Assembly (NCBI RefSeq): GCF_000002075.1
Contig: NW_004798393.1
Coordinates: 62,551-126,550 of the forward strand
DNA from: Aplysia californica
Taxonomy: Eukaryota > Mollusca > Gastropoda > Aplysiida > Aplysiidae
Length of the DNA: 64,000 nt
Direction: 5' to 3'
The notes under the pieces are model-generated. The model had not been told where the DNA came from. It did not search any database and saw only the letters and a program-made list of their open reading frames with translations. The translations under genes were made by a program, and so were the position numbers. Shown piece by piece: positions 30,690-43,000 of the stretch; the stretch's first letter is position 1, and every line of letters begins with the position of its first letter.

Positions 30690-30935
30690 ATAATAAAAGT
30701 GAAAAAACTGGCATTTTTCCGCAGGTTTGTGAATTTTTATAGAATTTTCGTTTTTTGGCCCAACACCGTTCATGCCTATTGAAGAACACATTTTTGTATG
30801 GATTTTTTAATGGAAAAACATTGGTTCGAGTTCGAGGCCCAAAAAATGTAAATTTTCTATTTCCACTTACTCTCAAGCTAATCTTTCGCGGCCATTTTTT
30901 CACTAATTTTACCTCTGAAACCTGGTGACCCCCAC
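30690..30935. repeat. Dispersed repeat family E, copy 2
   Basis: Same orientation and block order as 3925-4168. The shared right end is GAAACC(A/T)GGTGACCCCCAC. Confidence 0.6.
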
Positions 30936-30939
30936 CTCC

Positions 30940-31675
30940 TTCATTTGCAAATATCTCAACTTGTATTCAAGATACATGGATATTTTTTATCCTAAGCAAA
31001 ACAAATGATCAAGTTTTAGTTTTAATACGATACCAATTATAATTCTGCACGCCCAAAAATTGACGAGAGCCTGATTCCACCGCGTCACGACACATATATA
31101 TATCTGCTTCACTGTTGTTTCAAATAAATTGCCTAACAGTCCAGTCCATTTATAACAGCCTCTGTTATTACGTGAACTTGGATAACTGATAAATCAAATC
31201 GCCATTTTTTTTCTCTATTAGTGTAAGTAATATGAACCTGGCTTATAACCAATTCAATTTGAGCAGAGTCGGATAACAGTGATCTTGCAGCATATGAACT
31301 TGCTTTCGATCCATCAGATTATTAAAATTTGAGTTTAGGCAAGCGATCATACAAAAAAACTTTCAAACACCCCCCCCCCCCCCCCCCATTGCCCCGACCA
31401 AAACATTTCGCCTGGTTGTATGATCACTTGCCTAAAAATAAACAAACTTTCAAATACATACCCCCCCATAGTGTTGGGGTCACTGATCAATTCTGTCTCA
31501 AAAACAGCCCACTGGAAAAGAATCTGTGGTAATCGAACAGATATATATATATTAAGCTGCAGGTGTTTTCCTTGACAACTGTTATAACAGGACTCGTTTA
31601 TAACGGGGGAAAACTGCCAGTCCTCTCTGCCCTGTTATATCCAATTTTTGGGGGTTTTATTTGTTGGGTTGGGGG
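30940..31675. other. Intergenic, poly-C tract
   Basis: AT-rich DNA with a run of about 18 C at 31371-31388. The motif GGCAAGCGATCATACAAAAA with its near inverse TTGTATGATCACTTGCC (31416) forms a weak inverted pair around the poly-C. Confidence 0.45.
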
Positions 31676-31682
31676 GGTTTTT

Positions 31683-32175
31683 GTAAGTGTTTTACGTCGC
31701 TCGCATCTGCATAAGGTCATATGAGTGCGCTGGACACATTAAACATTTTCAGTTGATAGGCAATTTTGAATTTTGCCGGGAGTGACGGCCGAAGCCTACT
31801 CTTATCGATTTTAGACCACCAAGGGATCTTTAACCGTCTCGTGAAACTTGCACACGCGACATCAGAGATTTTTCGCCCTTGTCTGGGAAGGCTAGGTGTA
31901 GATCTTTCCTACCAGAAGATCAGGGGTGTGGCTGAAAGACAGCAGTGAGAAGGAACCAAGGAGTAGCAGTAGACAGGCTGCAGAAAGAGTCGGGAGCCCA
32001 GAGGAGGGGGCAAAGGAGCAGAAAGTGTAGACAAAAGCCGATGATGACACAACATTGCTTGAAAGCAGGAAAAGAGGTGACATGAAAGGAGACAATTTTA
32101 GAGAATCAAAATTTTTTCCGTCGTTACCCAGATTCGAACCCGGGACATTTAACGTCTAGGCCACGAGAGCCCCAT
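31683..32175 (-). mobile_element. tRNA-derived SINE family B, near full-length
   Basis: The 3' tail (plus-strand view) GTAAGTGTTTTACGTCGCTC leads through CGAAGCCTACTCTTATCGAT and GATCAGGGGTGTGGCTGAAA to the tRNA head, which reads on the minus strand GGGGCTCTCGTGGCCTAGAC. A and B boxes are present. Confidence 0.85.
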
Positions 32176-32244
32176 ATCCAAGTTTGACTGCATTTTCCTT
32201 TCTCTTATTATTTTATTTTTCAAAAATTAAAGGAGGTTGCCCCC

Positions 32245-32412
32245 ATCAACAAAAATTAGATAATTTTGGAGGTGGTCATCTACGCTGCCTGTCAGGGCCA
32301 ACCAAGCAGAAACAACGAAATTCAAAATACTCTATAAAAATGTTCCCTCCACTCGGGAATCTAACTCGGGTCTCCTCTTGAAGTCTAAGTGCCTAACCGC
32401 TACTCATGCTAG
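32245..32412 (-). mobile_element. tRNA-derived SINE family D copy
   Basis: Minus-strand head with TAGCGGTTAGGCACTTAGAC and a B-box-like GAGTTAGATTCCC, then body GAGTGGAGGGAACATTTTTA. Matches the copy at 6318-6475. Confidence 0.55.
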
Positions 32413-32547
32413 AAAGTCAAAGACGAAACTCAGCAAGGTTTGTCCTTTCCATCCAAATCATCAAAATTAAAACCCACTTGACATAGTTTCAGTACAAGAT
32501 TTACTTGCAGCACAAACCCCCTGTATTTCTGTGTTTCCATTTTAAAG

Positions 32548-32782
32548 CAAGTGTTTTTATGGCGGTTGCAACACAATAAGGTCAAATAAGTGCCCAATAT
32601 TAGAGATGTTACAAGAGAAGGAGGAGAAGATATATATAGACAATAGATATTTGATAGGAAAGAAGCGACAGATTGTATATAAGAGCTGAGGAAAAGGTGT
32701 GTTACTAGAGACTAAGAGACCGTAACATGCAAAGAAGGAGCAGAAATGAGCAAACCTAACCAGAGTATCCATCAGTCACCCA
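32548..32782 (-). mobile_element. SINE family A copy with an internal duplication
   Basis: AAGTGTTTTTATGGCGGTTG tail, GGTCAAATAAGTGCCCAATA, then the TTACAAGAGAAGGAG and TTACTAGAGACTAAGAG blocks in succession, ending CATCAGTCACCCACC. The repeated GTTAC block makes it longer than the other copies. Confidence 0.65.
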
Positions 32783-32799
32783 CCAAATGAAAAGTATAT

Positions 32800-32935
32800 T
32801 GACACAGTAATGATCTTTTTCTACAAGATGACTGGAAAAGCAAGACAGACGGACAGAAACAAAAGTAAAGAGTAGAAAAAGAGGGGAAATGGGACCTACC
32901 AATGGCCCTCCAACCATCCGTCTCACAGTTTGCCA
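32800..32935 (-). repeat. Interspersed repeat family C copy
   Basis: Begins GACACAGTAATGATC and includes GGGACCTACCAATGGCCC followed by TCCAACCATCCGTC. Confidence 0.6.
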
Positions 32936-32939
32936 GTTT

Positions 32940-33118
32940 TTTAGTTTTAGTAAGTGTTTTACAGCACTTGCAACACAATAAGGTCATGTAAGTGCCAAAG
33001 ATTAGAGGTGTTACAAGAGAGTAACAAACACAAAAAAGAATAGAGATAAGGAAGGTAGATGTTTGATAGGAAAGAAGAAGCAAACCACACCAGAGTGCCC
33101 GCCAACCACCTACTGCCA
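32940..33118 (-). mobile_element. SINE family A copy
   Basis: TTTAGTAAGTGTTTTACAGC, ACTTGCAACACAATAAGGTC, then GAGAGTAACAAACACAAAAA and GTGCCCGCCAACCACC at the far end. Well preserved. Confidence 0.78.
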
Positions 33119-33237
33119 CAGTTTGCAAGGGACACCTGGGTAGATGGACACAGTGTGAGGGACCAGCATAAGGACAGACGGAACTGACCACAGCAACAAT
33201 CTACAACAAACACCACAATGCTGGGATCAGTTATAGT

Positions 33238-33425
33238 TTAGTTTTAGTAAAAGTTTTACGTCATTTGCAACACAACAAGGTATGTAAGTGCTGAAGGTTA
33301 GAGGTGTTACAAGAGAGTAACAAATACAAAAAAAGGAGGGGATAAGGAATATAGATGTCTGACTGATAGGAAAGTGATAGGAAAGAAGGCGCTAACCTCA
33401 CCAGAGCACCTGTCAACCACCCGCC
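33238..33425 (-). mobile_element. SINE family A copy
   Basis: TTTAGTAAAAGTTTTACGTC, AACACAACAAGGTATG, GAGAGTAACAAATACAAAAA, and end CACCTGTCAACCACCCGCC. Confidence 0.75.
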
Positions 33426-33795
33426 CACACTGCTGTGAGCCCAACACTAGGGTCAAGATTTATCAACTCAAAACAAAAATCTCATGAAAAGATTTATTCA
33501 TTAAAAGAGCTAAACACAAGGCAGTCCACCAGCTGTGTTAACAAGAACAGGTTCGTCATTCACCTAAAATCACAACAATCACGGAGACTGATTAAATAAA
33601 ATCATACAAGAACTCCCCTAGAACTGGACAAGAAGAGAGGACACCATCAACACATCAAATCTATAATTCACTTTGCACAACATAGACATGCTGTGACAAA
33701 CATATACCCACTGACACACTGTGACAAACATATACCCACTGACACACTGTGACACACATACAAACTGCTGCATCTCCCACAAGTACACACAAGTG

Positions 33796-33797
<2 letters not shown>

Positions 33798-33828
<31 letters not shown>

Positions 33829-33830
33829 GA
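33798..33830. repeat. (AT)n microsatellite
   Basis: About 15 AT units, just after two tandem copies of a unit containing ACAAACATATACCCACTGAC. Confidence 0.9.
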
Positions 33831-34093
33831 CCTATATTTCATATTCAACTTTCTCTTTTTCGGTCTCTATAATAGCCTCACAACAACTGGACTGTACAGA
33901 GAGGACACACACACAAAATGCTGTTCTACTGTACCAGGACAAAGACTGCACAGCACCACAGTATAGTCTCCTCATATCTGTACTCATATATATTATATCA
34001 GCATTCTCTTACCCTTGGTTGGGAATACCTGGAACACCAAGGCTGAGTGTGACAAACAAAAAAAGACATTCTTACAAAGGATACCAAACCTCA

Positions 34094-34099
34094 TTTATT
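34094..34099 (-). terminator. Polyadenylation signal of the GPATCH8 orthologue
   Basis: AATAAA on the minus strand, about 2.6 kb after the stop codon. It sits at the boundary between repeat-free DNA (34.1-36.5 kb) and SINE-rich DNA below 33.5 kb, which suits the end of the transcript. Confidence 0.5.
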
Positions 34100-36683
34100 G
34101 TAACTATGACAGTCTTGTCCTAGCACAGAGAACGCTGTAACAATAATATTACCACTTAGTATTACGAACACGACAGGAACAGTTCTACTTTTTGACACAA
34201 AACTTCAGCCACTTCCTTTTCCCCAACCCCTCCCTCACACCACAGTTCTACATCTTGCTCCATCACTACAAATACCCTGCACAGATTTCACGAGCTAATG
34301 GCAGCTGGAAACAGTACAAGAGTGCCCCTTTGAAGCACATACAACCAAGGCACACAAGAATGTAACAAAACCAGTATTGATGATGCACCAACAAGACAAC
34401 AGAGAAAAATCCAAATCTTTACAATGTACAAAACAAGTCCAACACAGCACAACCATTCACTGTACAATGACCTCACAATAAATAAATGTTTACAAGGAGG
34501 GGGACTTTAATACGCACCCTTCCCTTCATCTTATATAAATGTTTGATTAACTAGGAAATGTTTCTTTATACAGTGAGGATGATTTGGAAAATGAATACTG
34601 AGCAGCTCAAAACAAAAAGTCAATCTTAATTAGACGAGCCCTGTCCGACACCATGGGGACAGTGTATGACAGCTTACAGTCAAGTCCACCCAGCACACAC
34701 AAACAATACAGTACTTAAGGGAACCACAGAACTGACTAGATTTGAAACTAGAATATGTCTGCTTACTGTCTAGTGTCCTCACATAAGCACACTCTCTCTC
34801 TTTTAACTACTGGTGGCTTTCAACATAGAGAAAACTCCAGCAAAAACGATAGATCACACTTGTCAAACATGAGCAAAGTAAAGATACAACAAAAAAAAGA
34901 TGTAAACAGTGAAAGCCCCGTTTGGCCTTCTTGCTGCTACAAACCAAAATGCTCCACTCCTCACTGGAACATGGCAGTCACCCTGAGCAGTCCAGTCTGC
35001 ACAAACTATACATGGAATTTCTGAGTAGCAGGATCAGCATCACATCAAAGAATATCTAAACTGAATATCAAAAGAACATCAAACCAAGCAAACGCAGCTG
35101 AAATTCGTCAGACTGAATAAATGTTTCCATCAACCAGTACAGAAAAACAGCGGTCCATCAAAGAGAATTATCACAGGCTTCACCTCCACTATGCCGATCA
35201 GTGTTCCGCAGTGGCACAGGATAAGAACAGGGAAAGCAAAGTCTGCCCTGTCCCCCCCACACAAACTAAACAACACTTTCTACACTTCACTAACCCCTCA
35301 CGGTGGAGAGAGAAACTTCAAGACTGATTACTCCCTCCCCCAGGACAAGCTCTCAGTCAACACAAAATATATCTCTACATTGCTTTCGCAACAAGGACAT
35401 ATGATTGTAATACACATAAAAAAGAAAATGACCTGTATAAAAAAGCTTTGAGGAAATCACATTTCTGACCCCTACATGCAGTTGAGAACAAATAAAACCA
35501 GTGACAATTCTTTTTTAATGATTTTTATGGAAGGATTGGATGAGGAGTGAGGTGAACAATGATATTAGAGAATGAGAGACAATGGGGGGGGGGGGGGGGT
35601 TGTTGTTGTTGAGTGTAATGAAGAAATAAATGGATAATTTTATCTCCTTCCTACAGCTTCCTGTAGCTCTCACTACATGCATGATCTGGTTACAGGAAAG
35701 ACATCTTGGATTTCAGTTTTGATAATAGGACAGTACACAAGTCCCTGTAATCACTTTGAAGATAGCACTTAAAATGCAGCATCAAAATCTTTTTTTTTTT
35801 CACATTGAGAGACCTGAAGAAGCATATCACTGCAACCCTGCAGATAGGAGCAGCCTCCGTCATTCAGTAAACAGCATGTGCTTTCCGGTCCTCTCACACG
35901 TCAATAGCTATAAAATGCAGTGCTGTAATACTTAAGTATACACATAAATTACAATAGCCGCTTTGCACAAGCAGCCACTAAGCCCGTGGTCAACGAATAC
36001 ACAGAAAACAAGCTGCTTTTATTTCAAAAGACCATTCCTGAAAAACAAGCAGAGCTGCAGTGTACCAACACAGACAGGACCAGTAGTATCCGCACGTCCG
36101 AGGCCTCCGAGAGCTACAGGTCAGGGGCCACAGTCTACAAATCCTACTCACCAGTCTTTGGATCATTACAAAGTTATTAAGGCCACTGCACACTTTGAAA
36201 AGACAGCTATTGCCAGCCTTTCACATAGTCTTTTATTACAGCCACATCGTTTTAAGGGACTAACTTAACCACAACTTGCTTCAGGAATTCACACTACTCC
36301 ATTGCCACTGAAAAGAGCCAGTCCAGAGACCATTGCAGAAGAGAAAAAGCTCCCTCCGAATGTGTTACCACTGTGTTATTTCTGCACCTGTCAGCACAGG
36401 GTGGTGACCCTCTCCATAAGTGCACAGACCCTTCTGGATATATCGGTATGCTGGTCTGTAACTTTCTCTATCCTGACGTGTATAAGCACAGACAGGACAT
36501 TCAGGCCACCAGTATGACAAGTCCACAGCTCTTTCTCTCTCTCTCTCTCTCTCTCCCATCATGTGTATCTCTCTTGTCCCTCTACATGTGTGGCCTCGCT
36601 ATTCAGGCCACCAGTATGACAAGTCCACAGCTCTCTCTCTCTCTCTCTCTCTCTCTCCCATCATGTGTATCTCTCTTGTCCCT
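34100..36683 (-). other. 3' UTR of the GPATCH8 orthologue
   Basis: About 2.6 kb between the stop codon and the AATAAA at 34094, with no SINE copies and no long ORF. A poly-G/C run lies at 35584-35600. A tandem duplication of about 103 bp overlaps its 5' end (36497-36703). Confidence 0.5.
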
Positions 36684-36703
36684 CTACATGTGTGGCCGCG
36701 CTA
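36497..36703. repeat. Tandem duplication spanning the GPATCH8 stop codon
   Basis: Two copies of about 103 bases: 36498-36599 and 36601-36703. Each contains AGGCCACCAGTATGACAAGT (the start of copy 2 at 36605), a (CT)n tract, CCCATCATGTGTATCTCTCT and CCTCTACATGTGTGGCC. The coding end reads through part of the second copy on the minus strand (…ARPHM-stop), so the copy next to the gene holds the stop codon and the other lies in the UTR. Confidence 0.8.
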
Positions 36704-37067
36704 TTCTGGGCACCAGAATGATGGGCCCGTGAGGCTGCATGGCGGCGGCCGCTGGGAGCATGTGCTGGGCCATGTGGTGTACACCCGGCACCAAGCCGTG
36801 GAGCTGGGCAGCGTGGGCCGGCTGGAGCTGGGCCGCTTGTACCTGAGCCGCCTGGGCGTGGGCGGCCTGCACCTGAGCTGCCTGTACCTGGGCAGCTTGG
36901 GCCTGTGCTGCCTGCGCCTGGGCCTGGGCCTGCGCCTGTGCCTGAGCTTGAGCTTGAGCCTGGGCCTGAGCCTGGGCCTGGGCCTGTGCTTGTGCCTGAG
37001 CCTGAGCAGCCATCATGTGGGTCACGTACTGGGTGCCGGACACTGGCAGACCGTGGTGGGCTGCCAT
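36684..37067 (-). CDS. GPATCH8: GPATCH8 last exon with (Ala-Gln)n tract
   Basis: Acceptor tcatccaccag before ATGGCAGCC, phase 0. After [19 protein letters not shown] it encodes about 17 Ala-Gln dipeptides, then [10 protein letters not shown] variants, and ends [17 protein letters not shown]. The dipeptide is written with all four Ala codons and both Gln codons, so it is not a recent slippage product. Confidence 0.82.
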   Translation of the reverse strand: MAAHHGLPVSGTQYVTHMMAAQAQAQAQAQAQAQAQAQAQAQAQAQAQAQAQAAQAQAAQVQAAQVQAAHAQAAQVQAAQLQPAHAAQLHGLVPGVHHMAQHMLPAAAAMQPHGPIILVPRIARPHM

Positions 37068-40000
37068 CTGGTGGATGAAAACAGTATTACAATCAGGCGA
37101 TCGGGACAACTCAAGAGGGAGATTGAAATCACATGGGACACACACAGAGACGAAAAATAAGAGAGAGATAAAGAAAGAAGGGGAGAATGAGAGACGAAGA
37201 GCTAACCATTTGAACGTCTAACCCACTCCAGAAGGCATTCTTTTTAGTTAGAAAGGCCTGTCCAATTTCAAACAAGACATCACGGTTCTGAATCTATGAC
37301 ATAAATGTATTTGTATCCATATCACATTGATTATCAAAACTTTCGACATAGCCACCACTACTTTTTTTACAGCTATTTCTAGATTCAATACAGATGCTAT
37401 GGGTACGGTACTGTATTGCCAAAAAAAAAAGTTCCTTGTAAATAATCTACAACCACCTCCCAATCCCATCAATCCTGCCTGTTAGGAAAAACTCCAGTCA
37501 GCTCTTCCCAATGTGAGAAGCAAACAAAAGTTAAACGAGTTAAAGATGGGTTGTTTTTTTACAAGTGTTTTACGGCGCTCGCAACTGCATAAGGTCATAT
37601 GAGCACGCAGGACACACTTAACTTTTTCAGTTGGTTGGAAATTTTGGATTTTGCCTGGGTGGCAGCCGAAGCCTACTCTAATCGATTTTAGACCACCAAG
37701 GGATCTTTAACGTGTGCAACTAGCACACAAGCTCTCCGAGATTTTTCGCCCATGTTCGAGAAGGCTAGGTGAAGATCTTTCATACCAGAAGATAAGGGGT
37801 GTGGTTGAAAGACAGCAGTAAGGAGTCGAGGAGTAGCTGTAGAAAGGCAGCAGAAACAGTCAGGAGACCAGAGGAGGGGGCAAAGGAGGTGAGGAGGAGA
37901 TGGTAGAAAGAGGAGACAAAAGCAGACGACAGAACATTGCGAGAGAGGAGGAAAGGAGGTGAAAGGTCACAATTTTTTAGAAAAACATTTCTCCGCCCCT
38001 ATCGGATTCGCACCTTTGAATGAGAGCACCCCCCCCCCCCCCCCCCCCCCCCCAAAGTTCAATTTCGCCTTAAACGTTAGTCACGAAAGGACTTCGTTGA
38101 GCAATAAAAAGCATATAGACAAACAAACAATCATTAAGTGCAGAGAAGGACTAAAACAGACAGTTGGACAGACAGAAATATTACCTAAAAGTGACACCCT
38201 CCAACCACAATCAAAACTAATTCAAAGTGCAGTTTTTAAAAAATATACAAAAACCAAGAAAGAGGGGAACAAAACAAATTTGACAACAACTGCTTCCCCC
38301 TCCACCCCCTTCCCTTTCCTCTAGTGATGAGCAGCCCCTGTGTAGTCCCTCACCTGTAAAGGGTGTGCTGCAGCGTGCACGCCCCCGCCGGCCATCAACA
38401 TATGATGCTGCTGTACGTGAGCCGGAGAAGCCGCCATGGCCTGGGGCACAGCAATCATGGGAGCGCCTGCCTGGAGGGGCATAGAGGAAGGCGTGGCGTA
38501 CGCCATTTGACCGTTGGGCAGCTGCACCAGCTGAGGTTGATTACTAGCGGTTGCCGCAGCAGCCAGATGGTGGTGATGAGCAGCAGCGTGCGGGTGAGCG
38601 GCGTGCAGAGCCGGGTGCGAGGCGTGGACCAGCTGCGCCGCAGACACCAAACCGTAGGGGGAGGGCGAGGCGGCCACCGCCTGCTGCTGGATTATCACAG
38701 CTGGCTGTTGAACCAGCGGAGACTGGGCCGAGGGCATAAGGATAGTACCGCCCTCCTCTACTGCCACTTCCTCTGCCCCCTGAGCGGCCAGCAGGGCCGC
38801 CTCCTCCATCTCCTTCTGCTCAGCCGCCAGCTTGGCCTCATCCTCTTTCTTTTTGGCTGCTTCCTCGTCCTCGTCACTGCTCTCTGGCTCTCCCTTGGCC
38901 TGGTGCTCCTGACGACGGAGTTGCTTCTTGGCATGCTTCTCTGCTTTCTCCTGAAACCCACATGTTTTTTTGTTTTAGTAGAGGTTTAACGGCGCTCACA
39001 ACTGCATAAGGTCATATGAGCGCGAAGGGGTGGATGTCAACAGAAAAGTCCTTACAGGGAATCGGACTTACTCTGCTCACCTCTCTAGCTTCAACAGCAC
39101 ATTGTCTGCTTCGACTATCAAGGCACCCCAGAAATAGCGGGTCACCAGAGTGTGACAAAAACACAAAAGAAGTAGAGGGAAAATGACGATAGTAAGGATT
39201 AGGAAAGAAAAAGCAGCAGTTCCCTGTTGCAGTTCAGGCACAGTTATGAGCACGACATTGTTGGATCAGCCCATTTACAATACTACTGTGCATTAGAACG
39301 AGAAATGTCCCCCCTTTGGGAATGGCCTAAAGACGCTTCAGTCAGGGGCACCGCCCCCGAGGGGTTGAAACCCACAACAGCAGATGGCTTTACTTGAGAC
39401 AGGAAAACACCACACACAATGCTTTTGCTTTAAAAGATCTTCAGACAAAAATATCTCCAGACAATAAACAACCATAATACTTGCTGTGTTCTACCTGGCA
39501 AAAGTAAAACAGCACCTCAAACATACTATGAAACACTCTGGGAAATTTACTATTCTGTACAAGCAATGCATGCTACAAAAACCAACACATCTGAAAGGTG
39601 GAATGTTAACCTGGCCCTTAACAAAATCTCAAATTGTTCCATAAATCAAACTTGTTCCACTTAATAGACTAAGAAGCAAACATGTGACTTGTCACATGCT
39701 TCAGCAAGAGCCCCATCCAATCCAGTGACAATAGGCAAGTCAAAAGATCAATGACTGGGAGCAAGACTCAAATGTCACTTTGCGATTTGATGTCTGTCCC
39801 GAGTCTTGTGCCCCAGCCATCAAGATGTCTATGTGCCTCTCCTTGTAGTGTGAACAACCCATCCAGCAAAGTTAAAGTCAAGTTGACCACCCGTACTTTA
39901 AAAGTGTTTTAACTTGTGTCACGTTTGGGTTGACGCTCTGCCAGCTTGATTTGATCAACAATAATTATCATTTCAAATTGATGTGTGTGCCTTTATCCTT

Positions 40001-43000
40001 TGTTAGAAAATGTTTATGCCTTCCATTTTATACTCTTCAAATGTGATTCATGATTGGATAACAATCATTTATTACCAGTCTAAACCATCGACAAACTGAA
40101 ATGAGGAAATACATTCTCCGGAAAGTGGAAAATTGTTTTTAAAATCGTTATTGGACTTTTTAAAAGTACATTTTCACACACAATCCTCATAATCACCAGA
40201 ATAACAAAACAAGTTGCAGAATATGAATCCCTATTCAATTCCCTACAATTCACACACTATGTTGCAGGTTTATGTCTGCAATTTACATGTCTCGATCATA
40301 CACTTGGCTGTGTCAGAGCTCTGAATGAGAAAAAATCAATTACCAAGCAAAGATTTTCAATAGCCCCACTCTCAAAAACACATATCCAGTTCTGGTATCA
40401 TGAGACAGTATACTTAGATATATACTTACGCGCAACTGTCTGTACTGTTCCGCCTGTTCGGGCGGTATGAGCGGTGCCATGGGTTTGATCTCTGGCTTCT
40501 TCTCCTCCTCCTTCTTGGGCGGTGGAGGTGGCTGTGGCGTAGGGGGCTTGGGCGGGGGCAGGGGAGGGGGCTCCATGGACTCGGTGGGTTTCCCTGCACT
40601 GTCCGAGGAAGTGGTGGTGGTGGAGGCACCGCTGGAGGCCGAGGTAGTGCTGCCCGGTGGGGGGATGGCGAAGTTGGGAGGGGGCTGACTGAAATTGGGA
40701 ACCGCGTTCCTGTAGTTAGGGGGCATGCCTGGTCGCTGGTGAGGGGGGTACATGCCGTGACGGGGAGGGGGGTACTGGCCGTCTCGTGACATGGGGCCAG
40801 ACATAGGGGGTAGGGGACCCATGCGGGATCTGGTAGGCGGCCCTTGACCAGGCATGGGAGGGCCCATGCGCATCGGGGGGCCTACCCGCACTCTCGGGCC
40901 ACCGGGACCCATTGGACCAGGAGGTCCCATCATGCCTGGGCGAGGAGGGCCTCGAGGTCCATGCATCCCTGGGGGACCTCTAGGTCCTGGGGGGCCTCGT
41001 GGGGGTCCTCTTGGGGGGCCTCTCATGCCTGGAGGTCCCATCGGCCCACCTGGACCCATGGGAGGTCTGGGGCCACGTGGACCCATAGGACCATTGGGTC
41101 CCATTCTGGGTGGAGGTCCCATGCCAGGGCGGGGAGGTCCAAAACGGGGGTCATGAGGCGGGAACATCCGGGGCGGGGGCCCGCGGTAGCCAGGCGGCGG
41201 TGGTCCCCTTGGGTGATGCATGCTGGGCAGGTGAGGTCCCGGGTGCCTGAGTGGGGGGTGGTGGTAGGGGTCATGGCCGTAGTCGTAGTCCTCTTGGGCG
41301 TCCTCGTAGCCTTGCTCATACTCCCCAGAGCCGTCAAACTCAAAGCTCTCGTAGCCCGTGTCCTCGCAAAAGGATGGGTCGTGGGCAGACTGGTACATGT
41401 GGCTGTAGTTCTGGCCATCGTAGGCAGCGGGGTCCCCCCCGTGGTGCAGGCCCATCATCTCCCCGAGGTGCTCCCCGGCCATGAGCGGCTGGGGCTGGGG
41501 GAGGCCACTGGTCCCCTCTGAGCCAGGCACAGCCGCGGCAGCAGCTGAGGCCACAGCAGGAGTAGCACTCGACGTGCTGGCCACCTTGTCCTCGGCCACA
41601 GTGCTGGCAGGGCCCACACCCGCCGAGGTGCTGGTGGTTGTCGTAGCGCTCCCAGCACCCGCCCCATCTTTCCCCTCAGCTTTCGTCTTGTCGCCGGCAG
41701 TGGGCAGTGGGATATCTATGAGCCCCGCCTGGTCTTTCTTCTCCCCCTCGGCCTGAGTAGTGGCCGCAGCAGCGGGAGGCTCCTTACCCGGTAGAGGTAT
41801 ATCGTCAGGTGGGTTCCCTCCGCTGCCCTTTCCCGGTCCAGTACTTCCTGTGACGGGAGCCACCGTGATGGTGGTGACAGAAGCCGGCAGGACGGGCGAC
41901 TTGATCCTCTTCCTCAGCTTGTGGTGGCGTCGCGAGCTGGGACTGCGCGAGTCGCTGCTCCTCCTTACACGGGCCCTGGAGCGAGAACGGGTGTAGCTGC
42001 GCGACCTGCTGTAGGAGCGGCTGCGCGAGCGGCTGGAGGAGGACCTGCTGCTGTAGCTATGGCTGCGTCGTCGGCTGGAGGAGGAGCGGCGTCGGTGGTG
42101 GTGGCGGTAGCGGGAGCGGCTGCGGCTGTAACTGCGGGACGAGCGGCTGTGAGAGCGAGACTGGGACGAGGACCCGTCGCTGTACCGAGAGTCGTCCGAG
42201 TAGCTACGGTACGAGCCTGAGGAATACGGTGATCGGGAGCGAGATCTGGACCGGGAGGTGAGATCCGAGGAGCTATATGACCTCCGGCTGCTGCGCTTAT
42301 GACTTCTCGAGTCCCTCTGCGACTTGGAATTGGATCCCTCTTTGCTGGCCGCATCTGCTGCATGAGAATCGGCCTTGTCATTCTTGGACTTGCTCTGCTC
42401 GGGTCCGTTACTATTCTGGTGTGCATGGCTCTGTGGGCCCTGCTGCTGTCCGCTGTGTTTGGTTGGTGGAGCGCCCAGTAAACTGTTGGGAGCAAGCAAC
42501 GTCTTCCCCAATGGGATCTTGCCGTTAACGAGCTTCGCTTCTTTCCTTTCAGATTTGTCCTCGTCGGAGAGGGCTGCCGGCCCATTGGGAGTGAGAGTCT
42601 TGGTGAGTACATCCTCAGCCTCGCTGTCACTGGTGTCCCATTTACTCTTGGTCCCCTCCACCTCCTCCTTCTTCTCATACAGACCTTCCATCTTGCTCCA
42701 CGTGTCTTCCTGAACCTCAATCTTTTCCAATTTCCCTGTCTTGGACGGGGTAACCCCCTCACCCCCAGACAAGCTCGACAGACGCTTACGATTCACTGAC
42801 ACTTCCCCGTTCACCAGTTTCCCCTCTTGTGTTTCTTCTGTTTTAATACTACCAACATCTTTGAGGATTAAATCTTTGGTTTGAGCTTTCAGGGAGTCCC
42901 CAGCTTTCTTTTCCTGGTCCAGGGACTTCCGGTGGGTCTTGAACGTGATGTTCAAATCATCTTTGCTTGTGACTTCTAGTTTAACAGCTGTGTCTGTGAG

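Noticed and set aside
36561-37160. Plus-strand ORF with a Leu/Ser/Gly-rich repeat
   Set aside because: Antisense reading of the Ala-Gln tract in the GPATCH8 last exon.
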